Source: Atriophallophorus winterbourni
Lineage: Eukaryota > Platyhelminthes > Trematoda > Plagiorchiida > Microphallidae
Reading direction: 5' to 3'
DNA: 64,000 nucleotides
Assembly (NCBI GenBank): GCA_013407085.1
Contig: JACCGJ010000557.1
Span: 47,550 to 111,549, forward strand
In this document: in pieces, positions 1 through 11,400 of the stretch
How the letters are laid out: every line of letters starts with the position of its first letter
How positions within the stretch are numbered: position 1 is the first letter of the stretch
Program-made: the position numbers and the translations under genes
Notes under the pieces: generated by a model
Told to the model about the DNA's origin: nothing
What the model saw: the letters and a program-made list of their open reading frames with translations, nothing else
Database searches by the model: none

Positions 1-245
1 TGCTATGATGAATGGCAGTGAAAGCCGTTAGGAAGCTGTCATGCTGATGTCGCTCTAATCGTTCACGAAACTTGTTTGAATTCATGTTCCATTCGAGTTG
101 TAGGTACCTCTTCCCAGTTTGTTTGTGCCAACTCTTCTATAGAATCTGTAGCTATTTAAGTCCCACCCTCCCCATTTTTAGGATTTTACTTTTACATGGC
201 TGTGTGGCAAACACTTGGTACATGTTACCAGTGTAATGCTGTCTC
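1..245 (-). repeat. LINE-associated 3' flank repeat, copy 1
   Basis: This segment matches 61085-61422 over almost its full length, with shared blocks such as 'cgttcacgaaacttgtttga' and 'tttgtgc'. It lies directly downstream, on the minus strand, of a LINE ORF tail at 245-575, so it is probably that LINE's 3' untranslated region (inference). The second copy is interrupted by a short SINE piece at about 61292-61372 that is absent here. Confidence 0.55.
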
Positions 246-575
246 TAATGATAACGAAACCGCCTGATTCGGGAGGAACAATCTCTCCAACAGCGTTTAC
301 AGCGGTAGGTAGTAGTCGGTCGAACGGTGTTAGTTGCATGCTCATGGTGTGATCTACGATTAGTAGCCGAAAGCGGTAACTGCTCATCCCAAACTTGCTG
401 ACGACACTTTAAACAGCGACTGCAAAGTGAATGGTCGAAATTAAGTTCTTCACAAAGCGTAGGGTTGTAAGCTTTTATACGTCGTTTGCAAACGTCTTTG
501 CACCACAATGTCGGTCTGCCCAATGGCCAACTTCCTGATTTTAACTCACCGTAGAGTATAGATTTTCGAATACAG
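245..575 (-). pseudogene. C-terminal tail of a LINE ORF2 (family E), fragment
   Basis: The minus-strand translation contains 'LYGELKSGSWPLGRP' followed by 'CKDVCKRRIKAYN', which parallels the C-terminal tail of the LINE at 42.7-44.1 kb ('LYGELQLGSRPLGRP', 'YKDVCKGDMKALG') and the relic at 63.0-63.4 kb. This region follows the reverse transcriptase in the element and ends with a Cys/His-rich, Arg-rich stretch. Only the tail is present here; no RT or endonuclease is seen upstream, so it is a 5'-truncated dead copy. Confidence 0.7.
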
Positions 576-619
576 CCGCTTTCTATTATGCACACAATTG
601 CTATTTGGTACAAAAACAT

Positions 620-2900
620 TTAAGTATGACGAGTAGTACCATCACTGCGGAAGAGAGTCCCTTTCAATCGTCAAACGCAATACGCTCATCATTAGCTCTT
701 CAACTCATCTGTGGTTTAGACGTTGTGTAGCGAACCGGCACCGAAGTACATGAACACAGAAAAATATTCAATAACAGAACTCTGAAGGCAACTGGTGGTC
801 ACCTATCGAGTTTCCATTACACTCACTTACGCGCTATAGTTTAGAGCATTAGCAATTAAACGGCATATTGCTGATTGGAAAAAGAGTATATTGAGTTTAA
901 ATTGTAGTAGGCTCACGCAGGAGTGCCTTTCAGCCGGAAAGATACATTACATACTGGAACGAAGTGCCTAAACCTCAAATAGAACAGACATTCAATCGTG
1001 TCGTGAACGAGTAGAGCGACAACAGTACGAAATCTTCCTTGTGGTTTTCCCGGCCACGCACAATGACAAGATATCTTCGTCCCTTCATTTGACAACACAC
1101 AAGATTAATCAAACAGTCTAAGATGCCAACAAGAAGACCGCGACTGAACAAAATTTGAGCCATATCATTAAGAGTAAAAAGCCACTGTAAATTCTTATAT
1201 GCTGGTCCCCAACCTGGAAGACTGGTCGTCACAACTGTAGCTAGGTCAACAGTCAAATGCGGTCTAAATTAGCCAGAGAATCCTCATAAAACTAGGTCTT
1301 CAGCATAAACAACGTTAAAAGATTATTTACTGCTATGTATTTAAATGCTCGTTGTTGTTCTGGCAGCTATGCTTGTCTCGACTATAGCGTCGATTAAAAA
1401 ATTGAACAAAAATGGAGAAATTCGACACCATTACCCGTAGGAAAGTTGACTGACAGGCTCGGGCACACTTTACCCCTCTCGAATAAAGGCGCGAGACTTA
1501 TTCGCCTGGGGTTGAAAATAGGTGTAATTTTAGATTTTCCCCAACACCGAGAAATACATTTTGTCCACCGTATCTCATGGAAAAGGTCAATCAATGGCAA
1601 CCCTCCTTGAACAGAACGTGGGAGAGCCCATAAGGAGAGCTGCTTTGATTTTTCTCAGTGATTTAACGCAGTGCTGGATTTCCGCTTCGCTCCGAAGCGT
1701 CAAATCATCTGGCCAGGGTTCACAACACGGAGTAAAAGACAACGGGCCAACTGCAGCTGGTCAGCTAAATTGCTTACGATAATGTTTGGCCGGACAAGAG
1801 CAGGCGCGCTGCTCTCTGTGATATTCTCACTGACTGCAATGATTTCAGAACCTGTAAACCGAATCGAGTGGAGCAGTTTTCTGACGATACTTTTCAATGT
1901 CTATGCTATCCTAATTGATCAAATACTAAGCGTGCGAAAAAAATTTCAAAATCCAATAAAGTGAAACTACAAAAACGAGCAGCTTTTTAAGCTCATTTGC
2001 ATATTTCGCTTTCTTTTTTACGCGTAAGGGTAGGTCTGACTCATCGGCATGAGATTAGCATCAACATAGCACCGAAACTTTGTTAGCGCACTTTAATGTA
2101 CGGACAACAGGAATGTGACGTATACATGATATAATTGAACTTGTTAGACGCTGTTTGTCGAAACCCCATAGACATTAATCTTAAAGGTTAGTTAATTTGG
2201 TTGCGGTACGAATATAAACAGGAAACAATGAAGTTTCTAGCATTTGTAGCGGCCTGGACAAGAGAATCTTCGGTTGTGTGGCCGCTGGCGTGGATACAAA
2301 TCTGATTTGACACATAACAATGAAACAAAAATGTACGCGAAAATATCAGTCCCAGAATACTGTAGGCAATTATATGGATAATTTGTCGAATAAAATGGCA
2401 TACGCAATTTCATATACTTCCTTGTGAGTTAAAATGAGATATTTGATGAATCAATTAGGTCACATGACCAAATAAAAACACTATCAGACTTACGGTTAGG
2501 GACTTTATTGATGGGCTTAAATCTCATTTTTTGATCTCGGATTTTTCTAAAACGGGAAGAAAAAATTAGTTTACAGGTAGTGCAATAAAAATTGAAAACT
2601 GATGTATCGGAATATCAGTCACGTTAATTTTTTAATTCTAACGGACATACTTTTTTGCAAAATTATTGGGGAAAGTTATTCGAAGGTTTTCGGTTTGTTG
2701 GACTCAACTAAATCTTCGTCGAGGTGTAGGCCAACAACTTATCCGACCGCACTTTCAAATTGCGCACACTTTTTTAAAGTTCAGTTCAGTTTGCACCGGA
2801 CATTATGTGGCTAATGAGCCAATCAAGTGTCCAGATTTCTTTCTGTGGTATGCCACATATGAGAGTTCATTATTTCAAACAATGTCTTCACAAATATCTT
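620..2900. other. No recognisable gene or element
   Basis: Short open frames occur on both strands (for example 975-1256 minus and 1671-1964 plus), but none shows a domain or a match to elsewhere in the window that I can recognise. The 1.5-1.9 kb part is less AT-rich than its flanks and may be an old, unidentified repeat. I see no RNA gene or exon series here. Confidence 0.4.
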
Positions 2901-2904
2901 GAGG

Positions 2905-4560
2905 CATGAGAGTAATCTGGAATGCAACAGAATATCTTCCTTTGTGGTCAAACACCAGGTCGAACACCACATTGTCACACGTGGCCCTCTAGTTTTTGCC
3001 AAACCACGTAGACTATTTCCAAACAAACTGGCGGTTCCCAAACAAGAGTTTGAACATATGTTGGAGCCAGGAATCATCCGCCCGTCGACCTCACCATGGG
3101 CTTCTCCGCTACATATTGTTGAAAAAAGTACCGCAGATACTTGGCGCCCATGCAGAGATTATACGGCACTTAATCGCATTACGGTACCAGACTGTTACCC
3201 CATTCCACACATCCACGATTTTACGGCGTCCCTAAACGGAAAAACCGTGTCCTCGAAGCTTGACCTAGTACGCGCCTATCACCAAATCCCCGTTGCGAAG
3301 GAAGATATCCCTAAAACGGCTGTCACGACACCATTTGGCTTATATGAATTCGTACGAATGCTATTTGGTCTCCGAAATGTCGCACACACTTTTCAGCGTT
3401 TTATGGATCAAGTATTTAAGGGATTGCCCTTCGTATACGTTTATATTGATGACGTGCTAATTGCTAGCAACACATCGACAGAACATGTTGAGCATCTTCG
3501 AGAGGTTTTTCAGCGTCTATCTCAGTATGGAATTATCGTGAATCCAGATAAATGCATCTTTCCTGTGGAAACACTAGACTTTCTCGGTCATCACATCGAT
3601 TCCACCGGAATTAAACCCGTTGAACAGGAATTCTTTGCCATCCGTGATTATCCATGCCCGAGTTCAATCCGCCAGTTGCGTCGATTTTGGGCCTAGTCAA
3701 CTACTACAGACGATTCATTCCCCATTGCGCGAAGTTAGCTCAACCGCTTACAGATTTACTTCGCTCCAAAGAAAGAAATTTTTCAATGAATCCACAAGCG
3801 ATCGATTCTTTTGACGCGCTTAAATCCGCCCTTGAGCAGGCGACAACTCTGACTTATATATCAGCTAAGACAGATGCTCCCTCATCGCTTTCTACCGATG
3901 CATTAAACGAAGTGGTAGGCGCAGTACTCCAACAAGAGGTCGATAACACGATTAGACCCTTAGCCTTCTTCTCACGCCGACTACAGCCAGCGCAGGCACG
4001 ATATAGTACCTTTGGTCGCGATTTCCTCGCTGTTTATTATTCCATTCGCCATTTCCGGCATTTACTCGAAGGTCGCAGTTCCACTGTTTACACCGAAACA
4101 AACCGCTAACGTTTGCACTCGCCACAAATTTCGATCGTTATTCACCGCGAGAGATTCGTCAATTAGACTACATCTCCCGATTCACGAGCGACATTCGTTA
4201 CATATTCGGCTCGTCAAACACAGTGGCGGATACGTTTTATCGGATTCAACTGAGTGCCATCGACCTGCCTGAAACCGATTTGGAACAACTAGCACGTTCG
4301 CAGCAATCTGATCGGATACCGAGTCGCTATGAAACTTCAGATATGGGAAAAATCAGCCGAATCTCGATACCCGATTCTCCACATTACCTGTTTTGTGACA
4401 TGGCAACAGGGAAACTGCGTCCGATCGTCCAATCCATCAAGGAAACCCCCTTTACCCCCGTGTATCTAACAAACTGACCCTAACAGGCAAACCCGATCTG
4501 GTCGTAGAGGCCATTTTCCATCAAGGTTTGATGACTTCATAGCCTAACGATTTCTTCGAG
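2905..4560 (+). pseudogene. Gypsy (CsRn1/Boudicca-like) pol, 5'-truncated and deleted copy
   Basis: Reverse transcriptase starts near 2940 without gag or protease. It shows '[14 protein letters not shown]', '[11 protein letters not shown]' and the catalytic '[11 protein letters not shown]' at about 3433-3465. The frame shifts near 3688, just before 'GLVNYYRRF', then RNase H continues in another frame (3654-4109, '[12 protein letters not shown]') and again shifts near 4100. Of the integrase only the linker before it (4223-4477) and the extreme C-terminus at 4485-4540 (compare '[10 protein letters not shown]' of the copy at 7.3 kb) remain, so the zinc-binding and DDE core are deleted. It is the same lineage as the copy at 7.06-11.08 kb, on the opposite strand. 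Confidence 0.9.
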
Positions 4561-4579
4561 CGTCTTCTTTAGGCCCGAC

Positions 4580-4595
4580 GCTCCAGGGGGGAGTA
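4580..4595 (+). other. Polypurine tract of Gypsy copy 1
   Basis: The run 'aggggggag' follows the pol C-terminus and the sequence 'cgacgctcc', exactly as 'taggaggggaa' follows 'cgacgctc' in the copy at 7.3 kb. It would prime plus-strand DNA synthesis and marks the start of the 3' LTR. Confidence 0.7.
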
Positions 4596-4975
4596 CTATG
4601 GCATTTTTTGTAAACATTTTTTGTTTGTATCAACCAATGTACACTTTTTGAATCGTACCCGGATTTTACGAATATAAATTTTTGTCCGCTCGGAGTTGCC
4701 CTTCTCATCTCCTCTGATACCCGTACTGCGTGCTTGGAATTCTGACTGTGGATTGTGGAAGGATTGCTTGCTTGCTATAACAGGACCGCTCCATATTTCA
4801 GCCGCACCTAATTCTTGGATTTACCGCGGTTGCTTCTGGTCATAATACTTCGACGTCTGGACCGGAGTAGTCAATTGCCAAGCCGGGGAGAATCGCTTTC
4901 AATTCAATCGAAGTAATATTGTGAGTGGTTACATTTTTACTTTTTACACACATACACCACACCCTCACCAATAGG
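4594..4975 (+). repeat. Probable 3' LTR of Gypsy copy 1
   Basis: The LTR should start right after the polypurine tract. It contains a TATA-like 'gaatataaattt' near 4670. The end is estimated from 'gtggttacatttttactttttaca' losing similarity to anything recognisable. No second LTR copy was found, because the element lacks its 5' half, so the end is uncertain. Confidence 0.45.
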
Positions 4976-4989
4976 TACGGAGAAACATT

Positions 4990-6250
4990 AGTGCGTTACA
5001 AAGACAACATGAGGATCATACCAACTATTCACGTGCGGATAGATATCAGGAAATAATGAAGGCCGCACAGAGTCGAGTCCATTCTTGAAACCCCCTACCG
5101 AAGTAGAACAAACATCTTCTTCAGGAAAACGATTCCAGTAATTTACTACCCTTTGACTAATGAATTACATACGAACATTTGACTTGACATGTCGCTTGGC
5201 CAGTTTTAATGGGTAGCCTCGAGTACTCATATCGGCGCCAGAGCGTACATCACTTAGATCAATAGTACTGAAACCTGTCATGATTTTAAAGGTTTCAATG
5301 TGATCCCCACGTAACCGCCTTTTTTTAGTAAGAATAGATCTAGATTCAGCAATCGTTACTCATTCGACCCAAAAATTGCCCTATAGTCATACGAGTAGCT
5401 AGATGTTGAACATATTCTAGCTTGGCAATATCTTTTTCCAAATGAGGTGACCTTACTTGAATGCAATACTCGAGATGTGGTCTCGCGACCGCTTTGATTA
5501 ACTGTATGAAAACCTCGGGGGACCTGAAGGATAAAACTAATCGAAGGCGAAAAAGCTCGCTCCTAGCGCTCTGCGCAGCAGCTGCACATTGATCGGCCCA
5601 TTCAAAGTCCGCTGAAACCTTTATACCCAAGTCACGAACTTTTAGCACCCCATTTATCTCAAGTATACCATCAGGTCCAGCAACCTCTAACTTCTTATTG
5701 ACTGTAGACAAGAGATAGCCTTTAGTGAAGTTAACTGGTAGATCCCACGTAGCAGACCACTTGATGACCTTTTCTTTATACTCAAAAAGATCCTGTTCAT
5801 CAGTGATCCGACAAACTTGAAATCATACGCAAAAATACAGCAGAGACACTTAAGCGACGCTGCCAAATCATCGATGAAACTGAGGAAAAGTAGCGGTCCG
5901 AGTACGGACTTTTACTTTCGCCGAATACATATTGCCTATCCTGACACGAAAGAATCTATTGCTTAGTAAGCCTATTGTCCATTTCTTCAAGAGACCATTG
6001 ATACCCATATAACCAAGTTTGGTTGCAAGCAATCTGTGGTTTACTGAATCAAAAACCTTGCAAATGTCCAAGTAAAAAACTTCAACTTGTTGGCCTTTAT
6101 CTAGCCTCATGGTAACCTCGTTAGGAAAACATAAGAGGTTTGTTAGGCACGACTTCCCTTTATGAAAGCCGTGCTGAGCAGAGTTCAGCAACGAGTAAAC
6201 AACTAGATTGCGACAGATTTTTTCCTTAATAAGTTTCTCCAGCATTTTAC
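4990..6250 (-). pseudogene. LINE (family C, CR1/Jockey-like) reverse transcriptase relic
   Basis: Reading the minus strand from 6250 downward: 'LLNSAQHGFHKGKSCLTNLL', 'VFYLDICKVFDSVNHRLL' (RT block A), then a gap where the catalytic FADD block should be (frame is lost near 5900-5720), then 'GVLKVRDLGIKVSADFEWA', 'ARPHLEYCIQ' and, in a shifted frame around 5330-5000, a 'RLRGDHIETFKIMTG' type C-terminus. It is 5'-truncated and carries several frameshifts and an internal deletion. It belongs with the relic at 31.4-32.5 kb, which has the same 'RPHLEYC' region. Confidence 0.85.
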
Positions 6251-6474
6251 ATAGGATGCTAGTAAGACGAATAAGTAAGGCCCGAATAACAACATTGTAA
6301 TCCCACGCCTTAGCAACCTGGGCTACCGACCACCGTTTGACCGATCACAATTAAACATTTATTACCTGTTCCCCGGACTTACACCTTTGAGTAGCTGTGT
6401 TTGACCGACCAGTTCGGAAGAAGACAGCAACATCTGTTGTAGAGGTATATAAGTTTGTGTTTAATTAGCTGGCT

Positions 6475-6800
6475 AAGTGATAATGACTTCCATGTCATCA
6501 GCGAATAAGAACAGTTTACTATGGTAAATGACGTCATGTATGTTATCTATATATATAAGAAACAGTAAGGGCCCTAATACGCTATCTTGTATCGCCATAC
6601 TGGGAATACGTAGGCTGCGAGATCTGTGGCCATTGACTTCAACAGAGTAAGTGCGATTGGTAAGAAGTTAACCAGAGATTTCCACCGATGCCATATGATT
6701 CAAATTTCGATAATAATAACTTGTGAGGAACAGAATCAAATGCTTTAGTTATGTCTATGAAGACAACTTTATCTGCCAGACCTTCCTCAATCGAGTTGGT
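6475..6800 (-). pseudogene. LINE (family B) RT fragment
   Basis: Minus-strand translation gives a 'VVFIDITKAFDSVPHKLLLS' block and ends at 'HSKLFLFADDM', matching the family B element at 30.0-30.3 kb ('ITKAFDTVPHKILLSK', 'HSKLFLFADDMKVV'). The middle is frameshifted and a stop replaces part of the 'GSVLGPLLF' block. Only about 110 codons of RT remain. Confidence 0.8.
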
Positions 6801-6814
6801 AATAATCAACTCAC

Positions 6815-6952
6815 TCATTAATTATAATATACTCTTTGTGCACGTGCGGTCTTCATTCTTATGTGGTTTTCCCGGAGTCAAAATTGTATGTGGATATAAC
6901 TGAAACCCACTCATCCTTAAGATCCATTCTTCACTATCCACTACAAACGCGA
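6815..6952 (+). repeat. Gypsy LTR fragment, inverted relative to the neighbouring LTR
   Basis: The plus strand here reads 'attaattataatatactctt' through 'gtatgtggatataactg' to 'actatccactaca', which is the same orientation as the minus-strand LTR at 7060-7266 and 10881-11082. It holds roughly the last two thirds of the LTR and stops at the proper LTR edge 'ccactaca'. Confidence 0.8.
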
Positions 6953-7059
6953 GAACTAACAACATCGATGCGGTTAACAAGGTGAAATAAGTAGAGTTCA
7001 CTGTTAGAGGAGGATTCAAGCGATTTACCTGTTGGACAAACGGGGTAAAATGGTTCACG

Positions 7060-7266
7060 TGTAGTTGGATAGCGAGGAATAGATTCTGAGGCTGCGTGTG
7101 TTCCAGTTATATCCACATACAATTTTGACTCCCAAACAACCACAGAAGAGCGAAAACCGTGCGTAGACAAAGAGTGTATTATAATTAATGCGAGGTTACT
7201 AACAAGAAAATTTTGAATTACAAAATTATTGATTACTATTGATTAAATATTTGAACGGTCACCACA
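7060..7266 (-). repeat. 3' LTR of Gypsy copy 2
   Basis: On the minus strand it runs from 'tgtggtgaccg' to 'ccaactaca' (TG...CA ends), about 207 bp. It pairs with 10881-11082, sharing 'gtatgtggatataactgga' and 'atcaatagtaatcaataat'. It follows the polypurine tract at 7268-7281. Confidence 0.9.
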
Positions 7267-7267
7267 G

Positions 7268-7281
7268 ATTCCCCTCCTAGA
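7268..7281 (-). other. Polypurine tract of Gypsy copy 2
   Basis: Minus strand 'taggaggggaat' lies immediately before the 3' LTR, the position used to prime plus-strand DNA. Confidence 0.7.
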
Positions 7282-7317
7282 GCGTCGAACAAGAAAAAGA
7301 CGCTCGAAAAGAAAACA

Positions 7318-9513
7318 TTAGGTTATAAAATCGTCAAACTTTTGGGGAAAATGTACCTTGCGGCCTGAATTTGTTTGTTTGTCGGGTGGTTTGAGGCACG
7401 AACGGAATGGGGGTTTATCGGGGGTAAGGTTGGTTTCTGGTGAATCAGCCGAAGGGACGTGTTGGTCAGTAGTAGATGTCTGTGGAGCAACGTTTCGAGT
7501 ATTTGCTTTCGCTTCCGATGTTGGTTCTACGTAAGCGACTTTCAGACGATCGATACTGACAGTTTCTCTTGAACCATTCCGGTCAATTACGAAATACTTA
7601 GGATGCCTGCTGAGCACCTTGTACGGACCAGTATACGGTGGTTGAAGTGGTCGACGTACATGATCGGCGCGCACAAACACAAAGTCGCAGGTAGACAAGT
7701 CTGCCGGGATATAGAACGGTTGGGCTTGTTGGCGAGTAGGGATAGCTCGTAATGATTTCATGAAGCTGCGAAGGCGACTGACATATTGTGGAGCGCTAAG
7801 ATCATTTGGTGAATCGGAAGATGTCAGGAATTCGCCAGGAAGGTTAAGTGTACTCCCGTACACCATCTCAGCAGCTGAGCAACCCAGGTCTTCTTTAACG
7901 GTTGTACGGATACCAAGAAGCACCAAAGGCAATGACTCGGACCAACGTTCTGAATTCCCGTGACTCATGATTGCGGCTTTGAGTTGCCGGTGAAATCTTT
8001 CGACTAAGCCATTTGAAGAAGGATGATAGGCTGTAGTCTGTATGTGCTTTGTACCGAGTGTTTTATTCAATTCCCGAAAAAGCGTTGACTGGAATTGAGA
8101 ACCTCTGTCAGTGGTAATAGTGTTCGGTACACCAAAGTTGCTGATCCAATGTTGAACGAAAGCTTTCGCAACCGTTTCTGCACTGATATCCGGTATGGCT
8201 ACAGCCAGTGGCCAACGGGTAAAACGGTCGACGCAGGTCAATATATAGGAGCAACCATTAGAGACCGCTAATGGACCAACGAGATCCAAGTGAACGTGCT
8301 GAAAGCGCTCCGTAACAGGTGGAAATACACCAGGGGAACTGATGGTATGACGTTGGACTTTGCTTTGTTGACATCGGAGGCAACTCTTAGTCCAAAGTTG
8401 AATGTCTTTATGCATATTAGACCAAAGATAACGAGAGCTAATCAGCTTCCGAGTAGCTTTTATTCCGGGATGTGATAAACCATGTAAATGCTCGAATACA
8501 GTACGTCTCAAATCTGATGGGACAATTGGACGGGCTTTACCGGTAGACATGTCACAAACCAGATAAGAATTGGAATTAGGTATCGGGATACGGCGGATTT
8601 TACCCGATTGTGAAGTAACATACCGATTTATTACAGGGTCATTTTGCTGCGAACGTGCTAATTGCTCAAAGTCGATTCCAGGCAGGCCGATAGCACTTAA
8701 CTGAATCCGAGAGAATGTATCTGCAACTGTGTTTGACGAGCCGGAAAGATATCGAATGTCACTCGTGAATTGCGAAATATAATCCAAGTGACGTATTTCT
8801 CGAGGCGAATATCGATCCGATTGTGCAGAAAGAGCAAACGTTAAGGGCTTGTGATCGGTCCATACTGTGAAATCACGGCCTTCAAGCAAATGTCTGAAAT
8901 GTCGTATCGCATAATAGATAGCCAGTAACTCACGGCCGAACGTACTGTATCGAGTTTGAGCTGGTTGAAGACGACGAGAAAAGAAAGCGAGTGGCTTGGT
9001 GATATTGTCTTCTTCTTGTTGAAGGACCGCGCCGACTGCTTCTTGTGATGCGTCTGTAGCGAGAGACAATCGAGCATTGGGGTTCGTTGATAAATGAGTC
9101 AGTGATGTGACTTTGTTTAGTGCAGATTTGAGTTGTTCGAATGATTTGATGGCTTCGTCATTCATTTTAAATTGACGTTTCTTTCCACGTAACAAGTCAG
9201 TCAATGGTTGTGAAATCATAGCGCATTGTGGAATAAAACGTCTATAATAGTTGACCAAACCCAAGAAACGTCTGACTTGACGGATGGAGCTGGGACATGG
9301 ATAATCTTGGATAGCTGATAGTTTTTGAGGTAACGGTTTTATACCGGAACTATCAATTCGGTGTCCAAGGATTTCGATGGAACTCACACCAAACAGACAT
9401 TTATCGGGATTAACCACAATGCCGTAGTGGGATAGACGTTGAAATACTTCACGAAGGTGTTCAAGATGTTCAGTGGGATTTGTACTTGCGACTAGGACAT
9501 CATCAATGTACAC
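7318..9513 (-). CDS. Gypsy pol, second part: RT C-half, RNase H, integrase
   Basis: This 731-codon frame starts inside the reverse transcriptase at the catalytic 'YIDDVLVAS' and runs through the connection to RNase H ('[14 protein letters not shown]' with the catalytic Asp, '[10 protein letters not shown]'). The integrase has the HHCC zinc site ('[10 protein letters not shown]' then 'CLRCQQSK') and a DDE core ('[12 protein letters not shown]', '[11 protein letters not shown]', '[16 protein letters not shown]'). A C-terminal tail ends in '[15 protein letters not shown]'. It copies element RNA into DNA and inserts it. It is one frame away from the upstream part (9492-10646): a single-base difference near 9510-9520 separates them. 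That is either a recent inactivating mutation or a sequencing error; the whole integrase and RNase H remain open. Confidence 0.93.
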   Translation of the reverse strand: MYIDDVLVASTNPTEHLEHLREVFQRLSHYGIVVNPDKCLFGVSSIEILGHRIDSSGIKPLPQKLSAIQDYPCPSSIRQVRRFLGLVNYYRRFIPQCAMISQPLTDLLRGKKRQFKMNDEAIKSFEQLKSALNKVTSLTHLSTNPNARLSLATDASQEAVGAVLQQEEDNITKPLAFFSRRLQPAQTRYSTFGRELLAIYYAIRHFRHLLEGRDFTVWTDHKPLTFALSAQSDRYSPREIRHLDYISQFTSDIRYLSGSSNTVADTFSRIQLSAIGLPGIDFEQLARSQQNDPVINRYVTSQSGKIRRIPIPNSNSYLVCDMSTGKARPIVPSDLRRTVFEHLHGLSHPGIKATRKLISSRYLWSNMHKDIQLWTKSCLRCQQSKVQRHTISSPGVFPPVTERFQHVHLDLVGPLAVSNGCSYILTCVDRFTRWPLAVAIPDISAETVAKAFVQHWISNFGVPNTITTDRGSQFQSTLFRELNKTLGTKHIQTTAYHPSSNGLVERFHRQLKAAIMSHGNSERWSESLPLVLLGIRTTVKEDLGCSAAEMVYGSTLNLPGEFLTSSDSPNDLSAPQYVSRLRSFMKSLRAIPTRQQAQPFYIPADLSTCDFVFVRADHVRRPLQPPYTGPYKVLSRHPKYFVIDRNGSRETVSIDRLKVAYVEPTSEAKANTRNVAPQTSTTDQHVPSADSPETNLTPDKPPFRSCLKPPDKQTNSGRKVHFPQKFDDFIT

Positions 9514-10646
9514 GTAGACGAAAGATAGACCGAGAAAACTTGGTCCATGAATCTCTGGAAGGTCTGTGCAGCATTGCGTAGACCGAATGGCATCCTGAGA
9601 AATTCGAACAGACCAAATGGAGTGGTGATGGCAGTTTTGGGAATATCTTCGTCAGCTACAGGAATTTGATGATATGCCCGCACTAAATCCAACTTCGAGA
9701 ACACAGATTTTCCGTGAAGAGATAGTGCAAAGTCGTGTATGTGCGGAATCGGATATCGATCTGGGATCGTTACACGATTTAAAGCACGATAATCGCCACA
9801 TGGACGCCAGGCGTCCGGTTTGTTCTTTTCGACCATGTGAAGAGGAGTGGCCCAAGGTGAATTCGATGGACGGATTATTCCGAGTTCCATCATATGCTCA
9901 AATTCTCGTTTGGCAGCTTCAAGTTTGTTAGGCGCCAGTCTGCGTGGTCTACTGAAAACCGGGGGTCCACGGGTTGAAATATGGTGTTTGATGTCATGTT
10001 TCACAGGGGTGTCGTGTGTACATGGTTTGAAGATATCCGAAAATTCTTTCATGAGGGGAACGTAATTCGGTGCAGTATCTGGGATTGGGACTCGAATAGT
10101 TTGTATGGGTGAATTAGACAAATGGCCGATGACGTTAATCTTTGTGACATTGTCAATGAGCTTTCGTGTACTCATGTTGACTGAAAGATTAAAGTGTGAG
10201 AGGAAATCGGCTCCCAGGATAGGGGTTTTGACGTCGGCAACAGTGAAAATCCATCGAAAGTTACGTCGCAGACCGAGGTCGATGGCAAGTGATCGTTGAC
10301 CGTATGTGCTTATTCGAGTACCGTTCGCCGCTTGTAGAGTCAAGGAAGAGTGGTTTTTGCGTTCTGAGTTTGTTGGTGGGATGACGCTCAGTTCGGCTCC
10401 CGTGTCGATCAGAAAACGCATCTTTGTTGAACCATCAGTGACGTAGAATAAGCGGCTAGTGTTATTGCCAGACAAAGCTGAAGCTTCTACCGCCTGGCTT
10501 CGCGGCTTCTCTGATTTTGGTTTTGCGTTTTGAAGCTGCATGTGGTTCCCTCCACTACGAGGACGGCTTCGACTTCTGTTTAAGTGCTGTATTTGCGAAG
10601 TCAAATTGCTGATTTGGAATTTCAAATCAGATATATCCTTGTTCAA
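9492..10646 (-). CDS. Gypsy pol, first part: protease and RT N-half
   Basis: The frame begins with a Ser/Arg/Pro-rich stretch (probably the end of gag/nucleocapsid), then an aspartic protease with '[13 protein letters not shown]' and the second conserved piece '[12 protein letters not shown]'. The reverse transcriptase follows with '[17 protein letters not shown]', '[14 protein letters not shown]', '[14 protein letters not shown]' and '[15 protein letters not shown]'. It loses frame just before the catalytic YIDD box, which is read in the next frame (7318-9513). No zinc knuckle (CCHC or CHCC) is visible in the N-terminal part, although related elements carry one. The start codon given is simply the first Met; translation in vivo would come from gag. 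Confidence 0.9.
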   Translation of the reverse strand: MNKDISDLKFQISNLTSQIQHLNRSRSRPRSGGNHMQLQNAKPKSEKPRSQAVEASALSGNNTSRLFYVTDGSTKMRFLIDTGAELSVIPPTNSERKNHSSLTLQAANGTRISTYGQRSLAIDLGLRRNFRWIFTVADVKTPILGADFLSHFNLSVNMSTRKLIDNVTKINVIGHLSNSPIQTIRVPIPDTAPNYVPLMKEFSDIFKPCTHDTPVKHDIKHHISTRGPPVFSRPRRLAPNKLEAAKREFEHMMELGIIRPSNSPWATPLHMVEKNKPDAWRPCGDYRALNRVTIPDRYPIPHIHDFALSLHGKSVFSKLDLVRAYHQIPVADEDIPKTAITTPFGLFEFLRMPFGLRNAAQTFQRFMDQVFSVYLSSTCTLMMS

Positions 10647-10840
10647 ATCTGCGCAGGAAGTGCAAGGAGTGGAAATTGGTTGGCTGACCGTGCAGATTGA
10701 TGTGTTACGAGAGATGTCGTAGACTTCATCTGCAACTTGAGCAAGCTTGTCTAGGTTACTGTCGTGTCGAAAGAAGGTAATGTGAATTGATAGATAAAAT
10801 CATCTTCCATCTTGTCTTCGTTATTTGTACTATGGTTCAT
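10647..10840 (-). pseudogene. gag remnant with internal deletion
   Basis: An ATG at 10838-10840 lies about 20 bp after the primer site and opens a 29-codon frame beginning '[15 protein letters not shown]', which stops at 10751-10753. In another frame the sequence continues as '[17 protein letters not shown]', resembling the C-terminal end of capsid in this lineage. The bulk of gag (capsid core) is therefore missing and the two ends are joined out of frame. The copy could only move with Gag supplied by another element (inference). Confidence 0.7.
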
Positions 10841-10860
10841 TGCGTTAATCGAATTGAATG

Positions 10861-10877
10861 CGTGTTCGGGCTCACCA
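10861..10877 (-). promoter_or_regulatory. Primer binding site, tRNA-Trp-like
   Basis: Minus strand 'tggtgagcccgaacacg' begins 3 bp inside the 5' LTR edge. It resembles the complement of the tRNA-Trp 3' end (TGGTGACCCCGACGTG), the primer reported for CsRn1-clade Gypsy elements, with a few mismatches. Confidence 0.65.
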
Positions 10878-10880
10878 ATT

Positions 10881-11082
10881 TGTAGTGGATAGCGAGGAAT
10901 AGATTATGAGGCTGCGTGTATTCCAGTTATATCCACATACAATTTCGACTCCCAGACAACCACAGAAGAACGAAAACCGTGCGTAGACAAAGAGTGTATT
11001 GTAATTAATGTGAGGTTAACAACAAGAAAAATTTGAATTACAAAATTATTGATTACTATTGATTAAATATGAACGGCACACA
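10881..11082 (-). repeat. 5' LTR of Gypsy copy 2
   Basis: Minus strand runs from about 'tgtgccgttcat' to 'atccactaca', the counterpart of 7060-7266. The outer edge is placed to within a few bases because the 'cacacacac' run blurs it. Confidence 0.85.
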
Positions 11083-11400
11083 CACTCTTAATCGTTAGGA
11101 GGGCGTTGGACTTTGTATTGTGAAAACCTTTTATCTCAATTAAGCTTTACATAATGGTGAGACTTCATTCAGAATAACTAATTTGATTATTGAAACAAAA
11201 ATTGGTAAAAAGATAAAGAAAGTAAAAGTTTTGAGCATATGGTGAATATAATGTTTAAGGCTCTGAAAGAAAAATCATTGGACTCTAGACACAAGAAATT
11301 TGATCAGTTCTCGCGGAAGTGACGGAGTCTCTGCTGTGAGCTTTCATAAGCTTTATAAGTCTTTAATTTGCACATGCATAAATTATTACCCGTTTAAGGA

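Larger units (their letters stand above)
7060..11082 (-). mobile_element. Gypsy LTR retrotransposon (CsRn1/Boudicca-like), near full length
   Basis: On the minus strand the order is 5' LTR (10881-11082), tRNA-Trp-like primer site (10861-10877), a gag remnant, protease, reverse transcriptase, RNase H, integrase, polypurine tract and 3' LTR (7060-7266). The capsid part of gag is deleted and one frameshift splits pol at about 9510; otherwise pol is open. The two LTRs differ at several positions and by small indels, so insertion is not very recent. No clear target-site duplication is seen: the bases outside the LTRs ('ttcacg' on the left, 'cactct' on the right) do not match convincingly. Confidence 0.9.

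Noticed and set aside
1394..1964. Overlapping frames of 65-97 codons on both strands
   Set aside because: No domain, no splice pattern and no match within the window; no evidence for a gene.
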